A stretch of 64,000 nucleotides of DNA from Liopterus haemorrhoidalis (GCA_963971575.1 OZ020611.1:24845279-24909278); one strand, 5' to 3'. Counted from the first letter of the stretch, positions 1-11,672 are shown. The notes: generated by a model from the letters alone, not told the origin. Translations and numbers: made by a program.

Positions 1-881
1 CAGCATTTGGCAGATTCTATGATAAGAACGTTTATACTGACAGTTACTTAACATTGTAGTAACTTTTGCATTACAGGATATGAAATACTCCAAAGTTACT
101 ATGATATAACTGACCTTGCTCATAGTGAAAAATTTCGATACTGTGATCATAGTAACTGAATTACAGAATTGGTTTGAATATTGCCAATATTGGTAATGAA
201 GTTAAATTTGTGCGATCAAAAAACGAGAATTATATCAAATTAAAAAAATGCAATTTTGTTGTCAATTATCCTATATTTATATGAAAATAGGTATATAACT
301 TTACTTTAAATAATTTTTTATGCGCACTTAGATAACTGGGAAACACTCATTTTAAAATATTTCTATACAGCGATCTACAATTTTTGACATTAAGTACAAG
401 ACGAACCAATGTAACATAATAACAATGTAACAAATTTCAACATTTGGATAGTACCGCGAAGTAGGGCGTAACTAGGTTACTATGTATATGCGTATATCTT
501 TGATTGCCCGGTGACGTCATTTTTTATATTATAAAATTCGAGTGTTAATTTCTAAATTTAATTTAATATTTCTGTCACATTTCTTGTGAGGACTTTTTCA
601 ATTACCTTTAGCTACTCAATCTATACTTCACAACCTTATTTACCATTTAACCAACCTTTATTAACGCCTGATAACCGAATGGTCATGTACTTTACTACAT
701 AAATTTATTTATGACGTCATCAAATTATCTTAGCGTCTTCTGTGCTGACATACCCTCTCGATAACTACAGTCACAGTTACTACAGGACTTAGATTAAACA
801 TCCAATTAACCAAATAATTAAAAGCACTAAAACTATCTTTCCCTTAAAAATCTGCAGTCACATCATCCCACATTGACTACT
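1..881. other. Unassigned AT-rich sequence
   Basis: No coding pattern, repeat pair or RNA structure was recognised. Two TGACGTCAT-like octamers occur near 511 and 713, but nothing links them to a gene. Confidence 0.5.
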
Positions 882-1022
882 GAAAAATTGATGTGAAGTG
901 TGAATTTTCACACATTTCTGGGTTTTGCAGGTATTTAGTAACTGAACGATGATTATTTGGGATGCCAAAACAAATTTTATGTCAAAATATTTTTTTATGA
1001 ATTTTAATTCGAATGCCTAATA

Positions 1023-1344
1023 CAGTGGTTCTTAACCTTTTTGAAGTCACGGAGCACTTTTAACCATAAGGTAAATTCGCGGAGCACCAAAATTAAAAAG
1101 GCAAAAAAACAAACAAATACATCAAAACAAACACATCATTTTTATTGAAAATTAAACATAATTATTACATAACAGCTAAAAATAACATTGATTATGCATT
1201 ATACATATTCAATTTTACATGTATATAGAGTCAATGCTCTAGCTGGGTAATAAGATATGATTGGAGTCAACACTTATAATTCGGATTTAAAAATTTCGCG
1301 GAGCACTTGCAACAAGCTCGCGGAGCACCGGTTCAGAACCAGTG
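1023..1344. mobile_element. hAT-type MITE, 322 bp
   Basis: Imperfect terminal inverted repeats CAGTGGTTCTTAACC and CACTGGTTCTGAACC enclose a non-coding interior. The 8-bp target duplication GCCTAATA is exact on both sides (1015-1022 and 1345-1352). The related repeat copy at 25297-26372 carries the single uninterrupted target (26222-26229 on the other strand), which is a paralogous empty site. The 8-bp duplication and CAGTG-type ends are the hAT signature. Confidence 0.9.
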
Positions 1345-1627
1345 GCCTAATACCATTATTTAAGTTTCTAAATATATGCAGTATTTTTTTATATATAGCA
1401 AAGTTCATTAGGATTTTGAAAATTGTACCTATGGCTTCCATTGGTTGCTTACATCATAAGTCCCGCCCTTTGATTTCGTCAAACATAGAATTAAATTATA
1501 ATTCCAACTTTCCACTGGTTATTAAATTTACGCTTTTAAAAATTAAATGCAACATTTACCAAATATAACTAGAATTTTAACAAAATAATTTAAACAAAAT
1601 AAAAATGCAAAAAAAAAACAAAAAATA

Positions 1628-1720
1628 AAATCAACAGGATTCGAACCCTAGTTTGCAAGTTGTTTGCAAGTTTCTTATATTATTAAGCGTACGACAAATC
1701 CAACAATGCCACGAGAGGTA
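1628..1720 (-). repeat. tRNA-like segment inside family A
   Basis: Read on the minus strand it has an A-box-like GGCATTGTTGG followed about 50 bases later by GGGTTCGAATCC, a good B box. The matching place in the second family A copy (25850-25920, plus) also has an A-box-like TGGTGTAGTGG and a B-box-like sequence. A tRNA-derived promoter relic is inferred; it does not fold as an intact tRNA. Confidence 0.45.
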
Positions 1721-2407
1721 CTGATCTGGTGTGTTACACAACGTATTAAATAGTTAACGTATTTTAGTTAAAAACACAATAAATGCGTTATTTTCCGAAA
1801 ACATAATCTGATCAAAAATTCCTGTTGTACTATTCTGGTTCACACCAATGTACATTACTTAGAATTTTTTCAGATTTTTAGTTTAAACCATCTGGGCTAC
1901 AGGGTGTGAGACAAAAATTTTTTTTGCACAATTTTGGCAAAAATCGCTTCAAAATAGTTTATTTTGCAAAAATAATATTTACCGACCCAGAACCTTACTC
2001 AGAATTTAAAAAAAAAAATTTTTTTTCGATGAGCACATATTTATTTATATTTTTAGAGGAATATGTTTTTTAGATGTTTTAGTATTTTTCCTATGTGCGG
2101 GTCAAAGAGTTTTATAAGCATGCCAAATTTCAACTCTCTAGGTTTAGCCGTTTGGCTACAATTTTTACCGAACAGACAGACAGACAGACAGACAGACGAC
2201 AAAATGACGGTATAAATGTTTTTTGGTCATACCTACAAAATCCTAAAAATGACGACGAAGTGATAGAGACAGATACGAACTGGCTGAACTAACAAGCTGA
2301 TGATTTTTACGACAAAGGTATCAACATATTCGTCACAAAGTATGACAGGACTCTAAAGCTAAATGGTGATGGTGAAAATGGTGATGGTTTTTCGGGCAAA
2401 ATTGTAT

Positions 2408-2665
2408 TCATTTATTAACATAGTCACCATTCAGCTTTATACATTTAGTCCAACGCTTTTCAAGACCTTTCATTTCTTCAAAAATATAAAAATTATCTAA
2501 ACTCCTTTTGTATTTGATTTCTTCGTTCAATCTGTCTAATAACGACGATAATACTTTCCTGTTATTGCTCCTCCATGTTGTAAGTAGTCCAAAAAAATTA
2601 TTTTTAATGAATCCCAAAATACGGTAGCTATAACCTTACCAGCTGATGGCATCATTAAAGAGAAC
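2408..2665 (-). pseudogene. Internally deleted mariner transposase stub
   Basis: The minus strand reads SLLDRLNEEIKYKRS and, after a jump, GLEKRWTKCIKLNGDYVNK then a stop. These are the middle and C-terminal ends of a mariner transposase of the kind with the LLDRL and CIxLxGDYV motifs. The catalytic core between them is missing, so this is a dead relic. It resembles the more complete copy at 45347-46284. Terminal repeats were not identified. Confidence 0.7.
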
Positions 2666-4983
2666 AATAGAGACAGAATTGTAAGATCTGGTAAGCAAAA
2701 TTTGTCCTGGGTTGAGAAATTGCAAAACTATCCAAAATATTCTAAACATAGTTGATAATTAAAAGAATTTTATATACAGATCAGAGAGCAGGTAGAAGTT
2801 TGAACCCTTTAGAAAGGTTTCAATAACAGAAAGCATTAAAATAAGGAAAATTTTTACTGAATGAGGTGATTGAAGCTTTAAGCTCATCGATTTTACAAGG
2901 GCTCTTACGATAATGATGGTATATTTTAATCATTTTTCCACCAGATGTGACACAACAATTTTGTATATATTTAGATGCTGTCGCGCCCGCAAGGCGCTTG
3001 TTATTATTAAATTATTTTTATTTAATTTAATATAATTCGCAAAAATTTTTGTGTTTAGAAAAAATGTTGAGAAGCGCTACGTGCCAGTCTCAACATTATT
3101 TTCACCTAAATCACTCATAAACTGACCTGATTAGTGTGTACTTCGTGATATTTCACCCTCTTGGTGTCTTAAGTTTTTGTGCATCAACCCCTGTTAAAGA
3201 AACCATCCGAGGACCCAGGAACCTGTTTTTGGGGACACCGGTAAAGTTGGAAATTATATTCTACATATTTATGATTGAAACAATCACACTGTTAGTCCAT
3301 TCCAATTTTACATTATTTACTAATTTTTATATCATATATTTCTCTTCTGCAAGTTATTGCATCAGCTCCGTAACTTGTAGATTTTGGTTCGCACACGCTG
3401 GTCTCTTGATCACGTGTGCTGTTTTATTTGAATTTAAATTTAGGAATTCTGTATTTTTGTTTAATATTAATAATTTTGCTATCAATTTTCAGTGTTATAT
3501 AATAGTTTATTTTTTGTGGTACTATATTTTATTTCTGCGATACCCACATCGAGTTGAGGATATCCCAGCTAGGGCTACCATTCCCTTGTGTTAGTCTCCT
3601 AAAGCAGCCCCTAGGGGCAGAAGAGTTTATATTCTTTCCTCTAGGTTGTCCGTGTCTTCCCCAGGTGCTCAACTCGGTGTGTCTCCGTGTCACATCTCTG
3701 CATCTTTCTATATTCTAGCCTTTTGCTGGTGGTCCTTCGTAGTCTCCGCCGCGAAGACCATTTTGTGTAACTGTCTAGGCCACCCTACCTTACTTAGGCT
3801 AGGTATAGCCTAAGTTCTATCTAACAGCAGAAATATATAGAGCAACATATTATTTTAATTTTGTAGAATATTTTCTAGTGTATTTTTATTTTATTCATTT
3901 TACAATATGTTCCACCTAGAAGTATACATATGTATATTAATTTCATTAAAGGATTCTGATATATTTCTTCCAGATCTTGTTTATCATTCTTTCTTCTTTC
4001 TGCCTCATCATCAACTTTGGTATAACACTACTCACGTTAAACAGATCAATGTAGTTATAAATGATCGCATTGTTTCAAGGTTTTTGAGACCCATTTCGAT
4101 TCACAAAATCTACCCAATAACAGGTGTTGCTCAATGATCCAACTGAAATCTGAAGGAAAGTCACGGTGGAATTTGAAAGATCAAGACATCTAAATGACCT
4201 AAGACGAATATTTACGAACATCAGACGGGAAAAATCACACTCAGATTCAGAAAGAGCTTCATAAGAAAAAATTCCTGGTATTGTTACACTTCCTAGCTTC
4301 CGCCAAGTAGAACCGTGGCGAGAAAAGATCACAGACACCGGATTTAACCAAAGGAAGAACTTGCCCCTTGTAAGTATCATAACAGCTAAGGCTATTAGAG
4401 CATAATTTAATTCGTTAATATTTAGAAAACGTATCTATAATTTTCAATCGATATCATTAAAAATCAGCTAGCGAATGTGTTTCTAAAAGATGCTCGCGCT
4501 TCATGAATTTCTTTCATTCCCTCATTATTAGAAACTGAGTTAACGAGATGAGTTATAAAGAGTTTTAAAGTGATGCTTGGGAACGTTTATTAATTTTAAT
4601 GGTGCAAACTAATGTTTTAGTATTTTAACTATATTCAGTAAAGTGTTTGCTTTCGGTAAATAACATCATATTTTAACGAAAACATATCTATATTAAAATT
4701 TGACTACATAAATATAATAATATTTAGATTAATAATTTATAATTTACAAAATATTTTAAATAACATTATAAATAATTGATATATTAAAATTCGAGGTAGA
4801 TTGTGTTCGGAAACAATCTCGGGTTTACGTGAATACGTCCGCGAGGTCCTTCTTCTGTACTGTAGTACGCTCCATTTTCGACTTTGCGTCGTCAGCTCTC
4901 ATGCGCTCTCTGTAAACCCTGCACATTCCCGCAAGTGCAGCCTTGACTGCACATGCATAGGTATACTATTTTATTAATCATTT
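2666..4983. other. Unassigned intergenic sequence
   Basis: No recognisable protein was found. The part from about 2970 to 3830 is less AT-rich, starts near TGTCGCGCCCGC and contains CT-rich, LTR-like text, but no second LTR, primer site or terminal duplication was found. Confidence 0.45.
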
Positions 4984-4996
4984 ACAACTGGTTATT

Positions 4997-6374
4997 ATTA
5001 ATAATATCTTTATTCTTGCCTTTCGGCCTCGAATTAGAGTACATTATATTCTCCTATTTACATTCTAAAATATGTGTATGAACTAAATATCCCAATTAAA
5101 TATACTTCCTAATTAACAAAAAAATAAATAACTAAATAACTAACAAGAAATCTTATAACTATGAAAATAAAGTATAAAAAATGGCTGAGCAGTATTTTGC
5201 TTCCTCTGGAACGCTTAGTTTTTCTTTGAATTTGATCGAATTCGGCTTCTTTTGACTCTCATCGTCCATTCTATGCCGCTTCCTGCCTCCTCCAAGATTT
5301 TTTCCAACCGTGCTGGTTCTTCCCTTATTTCCGGAGAGTATCTTAAGTGATTAAAGGTTTCTGGTTATTCTCTGCATGTCCGGCACTTCTTCTCTTCTTT
5401 ATCCCTCCAAAATTGATTGGCTGCCGCCTCGTTCCCGCATATTAATCTGGAAATCGTCTTCTGGTGACTGTTATTGTCTCTCAAGTATCTTGGTAATGTT
5501 TCGCCTTTTATCTTCTGGTAGTCTTCATTATATCTTGTATTATCTGTTATGTTCTGTCTTTCTTGATCCTGTACTTCCTTGTCTCTGTCTACCATCCTTT
5601 GCAGGTAATCCTCGTCTTCTTCCTGCATTCTCCTTACTCCCTCCAGGCCATATCCATTTCTTTCATAGTACTTTCTTCTCTCTGTTACCCAACTTGTTTG
5701 CATGTTCTTTTCCTTTTCCTTCCTGCATTCTCGCAGAATTTCGTTGCAGCTTAATCTGATATTATGCTATATAGCTGGTAGTCTATCTGTGTAGCTGTAG
5801 CGTTCATTTGATGTAGGTCTCTTGTGTTCTTTCTATGTCTTCGTATTCGCTCCACCCCCACATCTCGGACCCGTACAGTAGAACTGTCTTTATCAATCTG
5901 TCATAAAGGAACATTTTCTTGTTAAAATCCGTCCTGCATTCCCTCTCTCCTATGCTCCAGATCTGCCCCATCGCGTTCCTTGCCTTTTTTTGCCTGTCCT
6001 TTATGTGTTTGGTATTTCAGTTATTTTTTTGAAATACGTACCCCAAATATTTGATTTCCTTCACCTGTCCAAGATCTTGGTCTCCCCATTTCCATAGTTC
6101 TTTCTTCTCTCTGTCGCCTCCTTTTCTGAACTCTACTACTTTCGATTTTTCTGGGCTAAGTCGCATGTTTTTCTTGTCTAAGTACCTTGTAAACTTTTGC
6201 GGCATTTCCCTTAATTCCGCTGCGCCTTTTGCCAACAATTCAATGTCATCAGCGTACGCCAGGGACCATATCTTCATGCTTCCCACTTTTATACCACCTG
6301 TTTGCCATCTTTTTAGCACGTCTTCCATATCCGACATATAGACCGAGAAAAGTATCGGACTTAGCGCAATTATG
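4997..6374 (-). mobile_element. 5'-truncated non-LTR retrotransposon
   Basis: A 13-bp target duplication, ACAACTGGTTATT, lies at 4984-4996 and 6375-6387. The minus-strand insert starts in the middle of a reverse transcriptase and runs to a 3' tail near 5000 (CCGAAAGGCAAGAATAAA). Truncation at the 5' end plus a short duplication is the hallmark of target-primed reverse transcription. The insertion at 51394-51983 is from the same family: its C-terminal protein and 3' end (CCGAAAGGTACAAATAAA) match. Confidence 0.85.
5200..6372 (-). pseudogene. Reverse transcriptase C-terminal half (jockey/R1-like group)
   Basis: The coding strand starts with LSPILFSVYMSD, then SLAYADDIELL (the YADD catalytic box) and IKYLGYVFQKNN, where an in-frame TGA replaces a sense codon. 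The same frame continues through IWSIGE and LLYGSEMWGWSEYEDIE before further stops. A second open stretch (5365-5703) holds the arginine/glutamate-rich C-terminal region and a CxxC motif (CRTC), part of a zinc-knuckle-like end. The N-terminal endonuclease and the first half of the polymerase are absent. Family placement is by recall of similar arthropod polyproteins; the clade is uncertain. Confidence 0.8.
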
Positions 6375-6387
6375 ACAACTGGTTATT

Positions 6388-7379
6388 TATTACCAAAAAC
6401 AACGTCATTGTTCAACTCAAGAAGACATAGAAAGTAATAAATGCAGCATTAAATCATAACATATGCGAAATATATTTGAATTTCAAATAATTGTAACACA
6501 AATAATAATATTTGTTATATGCCGTTTATGAACAATGCAAATAGCATTTTTTTTTCAAGTACTGCGTACTTTATTCGTTCATTTAATCAATTTATTAATA
6601 AAAATGACAGTTTTGTTTTTAATTAGCTGTGCATTTCAACAATTTAATTAACAGAATTGCTGTAAATTGATATAAAAACTACTAATATCAATCTAAAATG
6701 TAAACAAAAATATCACGATATTCTAATAAATTATTCAATTTTATTTGATTCTGTTCAATAACTGAAATGCATCATCATCCATCGAACTGCAATTAATATA
6801 TTTGATTTGATGATATACTCAATAATAATATTTGTTTAAGTATAAATATTATAAAAATAGTTGAAAATATGTTTCATATTTTACCTGTTGATTTTGTTCT
6901 GTTTAAACAAATGACGATAATATACATAGTTAACCCTTTAGTGCCCAACTCGAGCATATTTTAACAAATCACTTTTTGTCAAAATGTAGAAAATGTGGGC
7001 TCAAGAGAGGCGCACAAAATAGCCTGTTTGACGTAACTTTGTACTGGGTAGTTGCAAACATTGCTATTGAGGTACGTGATATTCTCTTCAGTAAAAATGT
7101 CTCCATTCAAAATGCATACAAAAGTCATAGAGTCATAGTTTCGCGTCCGAGCAAAAACCTTTTGAGGAATTACTTTCAGAAGAAGATTTTGTCAACCAAA
7201 AATCTACTTAGTTGTTAAGGAGATAGTAACAATTGATTGGACAAACCTCTAGTGCTATATACATATTATTACTTTGAGAGCACGCTACGCAATGATTGCC
7301 AGCAAATGTAAGGATGATTTTGGTGCGGACACCTTTATTTTGGACGTTTACCATTGCTGTACTAGGCTAGTCAAGAGTA
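6388..7379. other. Unassigned AT-rich sequence
   Basis: Nothing convincing. TTAACCCTTTAGTGCCC at about 6931 resembles one end of a piggyBac-type MITE, but no partner end was found. Confidence 0.45.
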
Positions 7380-7390
7380 TATAAAAAATA

Positions 7391-7440
7391 AATTCGGACG
7401 TTTCGGAAACTGCTCAACAATCTGTTTCCGTCTTCAGCGA
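7391..7440 (-). other. Penelope-type terminal hairpin, hammerhead-like
   Basis: Minus strand: CTGAAGAC, a stem GGAAAC...GTTTCC, then GAAACGTC. The order CTGAnGA, hairpin, CGAAAC resembles the hammerhead-ribozyme-like core described in Penelope pseudo-LTRs. Ribozyme activity is inference; the core is not canonical (CTGAAGA rather than CTGATGA). Confidence 0.45.
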
Positions 7441-7461
7441 TCACGAGAAGTGATAAACATT

Positions 7462-8034
7462 TCAGTTTTTCTTCGAGTTTTTATACCGAGTATTGTAAGA
7501 GTGGGAGCAGGTTATAGGTGCGTTGCTATTGGTTGGGTGGTTAGGATCAGATATGGGTAGGGACGGGACTACCAGCGGAGGATTAACGACCGGATTAAGG
7601 TTGTTTGACACATTATTGTGTGGCAATGAGTTGTTTGTTACCGGATTAGTGACTTGAGGATTAAAAGGATTGTTTTGAATAATGGAAAGCCAGAGTTGAG
7701 AAAATTCTATGCTAGCTTGGCTAATAGCATCTCCAGAGTTTTCGATCAAAGCAGACTCTTACAATTTTCTTTTGAACTTGTTTTCCTCATACATTAAGGG
7801 TTTAGCATCTTTCCATTGGAAATGGTGTTCATTTTCCCAAGCATGTTCAGCCAGTTTGGAACTGTAAATTTCGTCCTGCTGAACTTTCTTCTTATGCCCG
7901 TTTACCCTAACATGTAGAGGTCTGCAACTCTCGCCAATATATTGTTTCCCGCACTGGCAGGGAATAGAGTAGACACAGTTTTTATAAACGTCCCACAGTA
8001 GTCTCATCGAGCCGCAGTTTTCACTGCCGCACTC
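7462..8034 (-). pseudogene. Penelope-like GIY-YIG endonuclease domain
   Basis: The reading frame opens with ECGSENCGSM, a Cys-rich linker, then CVYSIPCQCGKQYIGES, which matches the GIY-YIG nuclease core (here VY...YIG). It continues with RPLHVRVNGHKK and AEHAWENEHHFQW and an FKRKL...ESALIEN stretch typical of Penelope-like proteins. One in-frame TAA (7756-7758) interrupts it; otherwise the frame is continuous to a stop at 7462. The last ~90 residues are Asn/Pro-rich and end in RYKNSKKN. In these elements the domain nicks DNA for retrotransposition. The copy is dead because of the stop and the missing polymerase. Confidence 0.8.
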
Positions 8035-8040
8035 TTACTA

Positions 8041-8160
8041 TATATTGAGCACGGGCCTTTCACACCGAAGAGTGAAGTTTCAGGTCTACAACTTCCACGG
8101 AGACCTAATCCGGGTTCGGAGCCGTGATAAATTTATGAATTGATATATACATATTTACGA

Positions 8161-8202
<42 letters not shown>

Positions 8203-8460
8203 TCGAACTGTATTAAAGAATATTGTTTGTCCATTTTGTTTTAAATTTAAATGATTTCAGTTTCCGTGTTTGCACATTTATTATTAACCGACGTAATACA
8301 AAATGGAGTTCGCGCCATCTTGGTTTGGTTTTCATATTTTGGTTTCATTGTTAGTTTTCTAGTTACTTCATTTTACTTTTACGTTCTTCATCACAAATTT
8401 TCTTTCATACAAGATTAATAATTTCGATTTTATTATATTTCAATGTGTAACCTTATTTTT
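8041..8460. repeat. Unassigned sequence with (TA)n microsatellite
   Basis: A TA dinucleotide run occupies about 8164-8201, flanked by the short inverted pair ACGAGTATATA / TATATACTCG. The surrounding bases show no gene. Confidence 0.6.
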
Positions 8461-8665
8461 AGACTGAGGATGATTGGATTACCAATCGAAACGTCTCGAT
8501 AAATTGTTTTAATAAATATATGACGAATATGAAATAACAATTTTATTTAATACCTATATATATATATATAAGGAAGAAATAAAAATTCTTGAATACTGGT
8601 CAAAAGTTTATTTATTAAATATTAAGAGACGTTTCGACTGGTAAATCCAGTCATCCTCAGTCTAG
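8461..8665. repeat. Inverted pair of Penelope-type hairpin ends
   Basis: The left arm (8461-8518) reads GACTGAGGATGATTGG, ATTA, CCAATCGAAACGTCTC; the right arm (8612-8664) is the reverse complement with a few changes (GACTGG...CCAGTC stem). Each arm has the CTGAGGATGA / stem / CGAAACGTC layout. The ~90-bp centre is AT-rich. Two pseudo-LTR ends in tail-to-tail orientation is the simplest reading. Confidence 0.55.
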
Positions 8666-9790
8666 AGTACGTTGTCAATATTTTACAAAAGTATATTGTT
8701 ATAAAAAAATATACGGAAATGAAAAAACCATCCCAAACACATTCAGAGTAGACATGACAGTGTGGGACAGGACTGCCACAGGACTGCCATTAACCATCAA
8801 TAATCTTATACATATTAATACATATCATTTAATTCACATATCGTAATGATGAACCCTGGGTAACACTCACGCCTAATATCCGAACTCCTTTAGTCAGGAA
8901 TCTCACTTCAGTTTGAGATCAGACTTTATATGATATCACAGGCTCGCTACCTAGTTGATAACAAACGATACGATATTAAAGTAACGTATCTGGGTTCACT
9001 ACAAAGACATGTGCAAAAAAAATATATATTTTGCACTTTTTTCGAGATTTTTTCGATGATCCGACAAAAAAATTTTAGTTGCAAAATATGACCTTCAAAA
9101 CAACACCTATCAAGACCTATTCATCCCACCAATTTCCAAAACTCTCGCGCATTCTCCAAAACCATTGTTCTGTACACCAGTTTACGTGAATGAATTGAAT
9201 ACATATGGGAACAGTATAAATATAAAGAATCTTTTTGAAAAAGAACATATAGAAACAGTGTATAGTTTGACGTATGCGATTGGTCCATATACAGTTTGTA
9301 ATCAGAGTTGTCCGTGCATTGCCAATATCAATCAATAGCACACTTACCTACCGTGGCTGGGAAAACAAATCAAGCGAATGCGATTCCGGAAAACCAATTT
9401 CAATCCAGCATAAATCAGCAGACAATGCAAAATGCTAGTGACACATGATCACTCATATCAAAGCAGAGCTCATTCTCCTCCTCTTTACTCCTCCTGAACT
9501 TGCATAACCACAGAGGTAAACAGACTCACTACTCTTTTATTTATTGGATCTCACAACCAATTTTTTTTTTTTTTTTGTGGTTTGTGTTGAAAAAATGTTA
9601 AAGGAGTTTGATAGGTAGTGAAATTGAGATTTATTGAATGTAGTTTGAAAGGCATTTTAGTTTTGTCTTTGAAATTATGGGGGAAAATTTAATAGCTTGC
9701 AAAAAAGCAACTCTTAAATTGGATTATGTAGTATGTTTGAATATAATTTTGCAATGGTCTAGGATCTAGGTCTAGGATATATATATAAAT
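8666..9790. other. Unassigned; contains dispersed repeat fragment
   Basis: Bases ~9005-9180 resemble 26395-26540 and the complement of 23650-23770 (shared: TTTTAGTTGCAAAATATGAC-like and CCCACCAATTTCCAAAA). Nothing else is recognised apart from AT runs near 9776. Confidence 0.5.
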
Positions 9791-10615
9791 TCTCCGTTTA
9801 TATATATATATATATATAACAGAGGGAAATTGTTTGTTTGTTCGTTATACATTCCTAGACCATTCAACCGATTTAGACCAAATTTTGTACAGTTACTCTT
9901 TAGGACCCTGCGGAACTAATGGTGTCTAATCGGTTTTTCAATGATTTACATGATGAGGATTAGTTTTCATTTTCCGCTAAAATTATAACGCTCTTTGACC
10001 CATGTACCTATCGTTTGTAGATCAGAAGTAATCATAGAAATAACATCATAGTATATAAATTAATTTGATGTATATTAGTAGATGCTACTGATCGTTCGGC
10101 GGTAAAAATACTGCTGGTTCAAAAATACAAGTTGTGCTTAGTTGAAATAAATTTTAAATTCTGTTTTCATTATTTGTTATTTGTATATTATTGTATTGAT
10201 TATATTATATACTCTCATCGAAACTTTCCCTCAATATTGTATTTTATTACACTAGATCTTTTGCTTATCATTTCTCATACTTGCTTTTGACATGTGCAAT
10301 AGAATTGCCGCCTAAGTAACAATGAAACCGTTAACAGTAAAAATATTGTTACTGCCGAATAAGTGCTCTTTGCACGTTACACGTACCAATTGATGAGAGA
10401 TCGTACATTGTTAAAACCCTACATAACACTATTTTGATAAATTATACGTTCTTAAATTAAATAACTTAAATCGAAGCTAACGTATGTTGGTTAAATACCA
10501 ATCCATTGAAATAATTTGAATTTTTGATTGTGCAACAATCATATATTTTTTCGAATTAAAATATTTTTGATAAATTATTATTTTTCTCCCGAGCATCACC
10601 GGGTATGTGTGCTAG
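9791..10615 (+). mobile_element. Non-autonomous Helitron-like element
   Basis: The right end has a short hairpin (CCCG AGCATCAC CGGG, 10588-10603) 8 bases before a terminal CTAG followed by T, as expected of a Helitron 3' end (hairpin then CTRR, insertion before T). The left end begins about TCTCCGTTTATATATA, followed by a GGGAAATTGTTTGTTTG-type leader common to arthropod Helitron families. No Rep/helicase is present. The left boundary is approximate because it sits in TA-rich DNA. Confidence 0.6.
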
Positions 10616-10621
10616 TAATAA

Positions 10622-10925
10622 TATAAGATAATTATTGGCTTTCTTTAATACAGTTGATCATACTTCCGATGTGCCACAAGGTTTTTATCTTGCAACCTTA
10701 CTGTTCAACATCTTTATTAATGATATAACTCAATGTTTTAAATTTGATAAATTTCTACTTTATGCTGATGACTTTAAAAAAAGTTTTATACATACGTATG
10801 TACGTATTTATGTTAGTTAAAGTTATTTAAAATTGTAATTTATGTAAATAGATCCACCCTATTATTGGGACTTTGTGTCCTGTTGGTGTGGCCAAATAAA
10901 TATAAATAAATAAATAAAATAAATA
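10622..10925 (+). pseudogene. Non-LTR reverse transcriptase scrap with 3' tail
   Basis: The short frame contains VPQGFYLATLLFNIFINDI and FDKFLLYADDFK, corresponding to the QGSxLGPLLFxxFINDI and YADD boxes of jockey-like reverse transcriptases, brought close together. A tail ending in GTGGCCAAATAAATATAAATAAATAAA follows, a typical 3' end of such elements. Most of the element is missing. Confidence 0.7.
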
Positions 10926-11672
10926 CATAATATTTCCAAAAACATACAAATTCGTGTAATAATTTAATGAAAATGTTTGAGGTTTGCGTATTTTTTTATT
11001 TTAAAAGCTTTTTTATAAGCTTCATAATCACCTATCACCTATTTTCTTTACAAATTAGACAGTAGCCTTTGCATCATAACCACTCCTTCTTACAAGAACA
11101 AAACAGTAAGAAGAAAGCGTAATTTTTAATCTCTCTGTTTAATGCTCCATAAAAAGTAATTTAATTTAGCATTTTTCCACCAAGTTCGTCCCACCTGTAT
11201 TTAAACTCTGTTGGAAACTAACCTCAAAACCTTCAGTTTTCATTCATTTGTTCCGGGGTTGTATTGTTAAACTGCAGTATTGTTTCTATCGCGAATAATA
11301 GCATACGGAGTTTTGTCTGTTTTTTGTACAAATAATTTAATATTAATGACTGTCACAATTTTGAATGTAATGTTATTTATCTCAGTCAAAACTGTCATTT
11401 AGTTTTAGTTTTTGTTGTAATGTCCAAAATACGTTTGAATTTCAGTGGAATAATTAATGTAGGTAATTTAAAAAAAATGACACTATTATGGGTAAGAGAA
11501 CGGAAAATTAATTGTATAGCCGATTGTTCCAATTAGTTTTTGCAGTTTGATATTGTGAAATTGCATTACTGGAGTATCGAACAAAATATATAACACTGTC
11601 CAGATATGTACTAGCCCAAAAAAATATATCATCACCAGTGGCTTCAAAACAATATATTCTATGTGATCTGTA
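10926..11672. other. Unassigned AT-rich sequence
   Basis: No gene, repeat partner or structure was recognised in this stretch. Confidence 0.5.

Larger units (their letters stand above)
882..2249 (-). repeat. Dispersed repeat family A, copy 1
   Basis: This stretch aligns in reverse orientation with 25297-26372. Shared landmarks are a terminal block with CACATCAATTTTT and TTTTCACAC, a long middle block, a CAGA tetranucleotide run at about 2174-2197, and an outer end reading GTAGGTATGACC-like on the minus strand. Without the nested hAT insertion (1023-1344) the two copies are of similar length, about 1.04 and 1.08 kb. The family carries a tRNA-like segment. No protein is encoded. Class is unknown; a non-autonomous element seems likely. 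Confidence 0.7.
7380..8040 (-). mobile_element. Penelope-like retroelement, 3' fragment
   Basis: The fragment contains the C-terminal GIY-YIG endonuclease region of a Penelope-like element, followed by a terminal hairpin at 7391-7440. The reverse transcriptase that should lie upstream (to the right) is missing; two stops at about 8035-8040 mark the break. Confidence 0.75.

Noticed and set aside
3136..3594. 152-codon hydrophobic frame
   Set aside because: AT-rich composition, no recognisable domain, no splice or promoter context; likely chance.
2970..3830. Possible solo LTR starting TGTCGCGCCCGC
   Set aside because: No matching end, duplication, primer-binding site or second LTR was found.
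6931..7260. piggyBac-type MITE starting TTAACCCTTTAGTGCCC
   Set aside because: Only one end is seen; no inverted partner next to TTAA.
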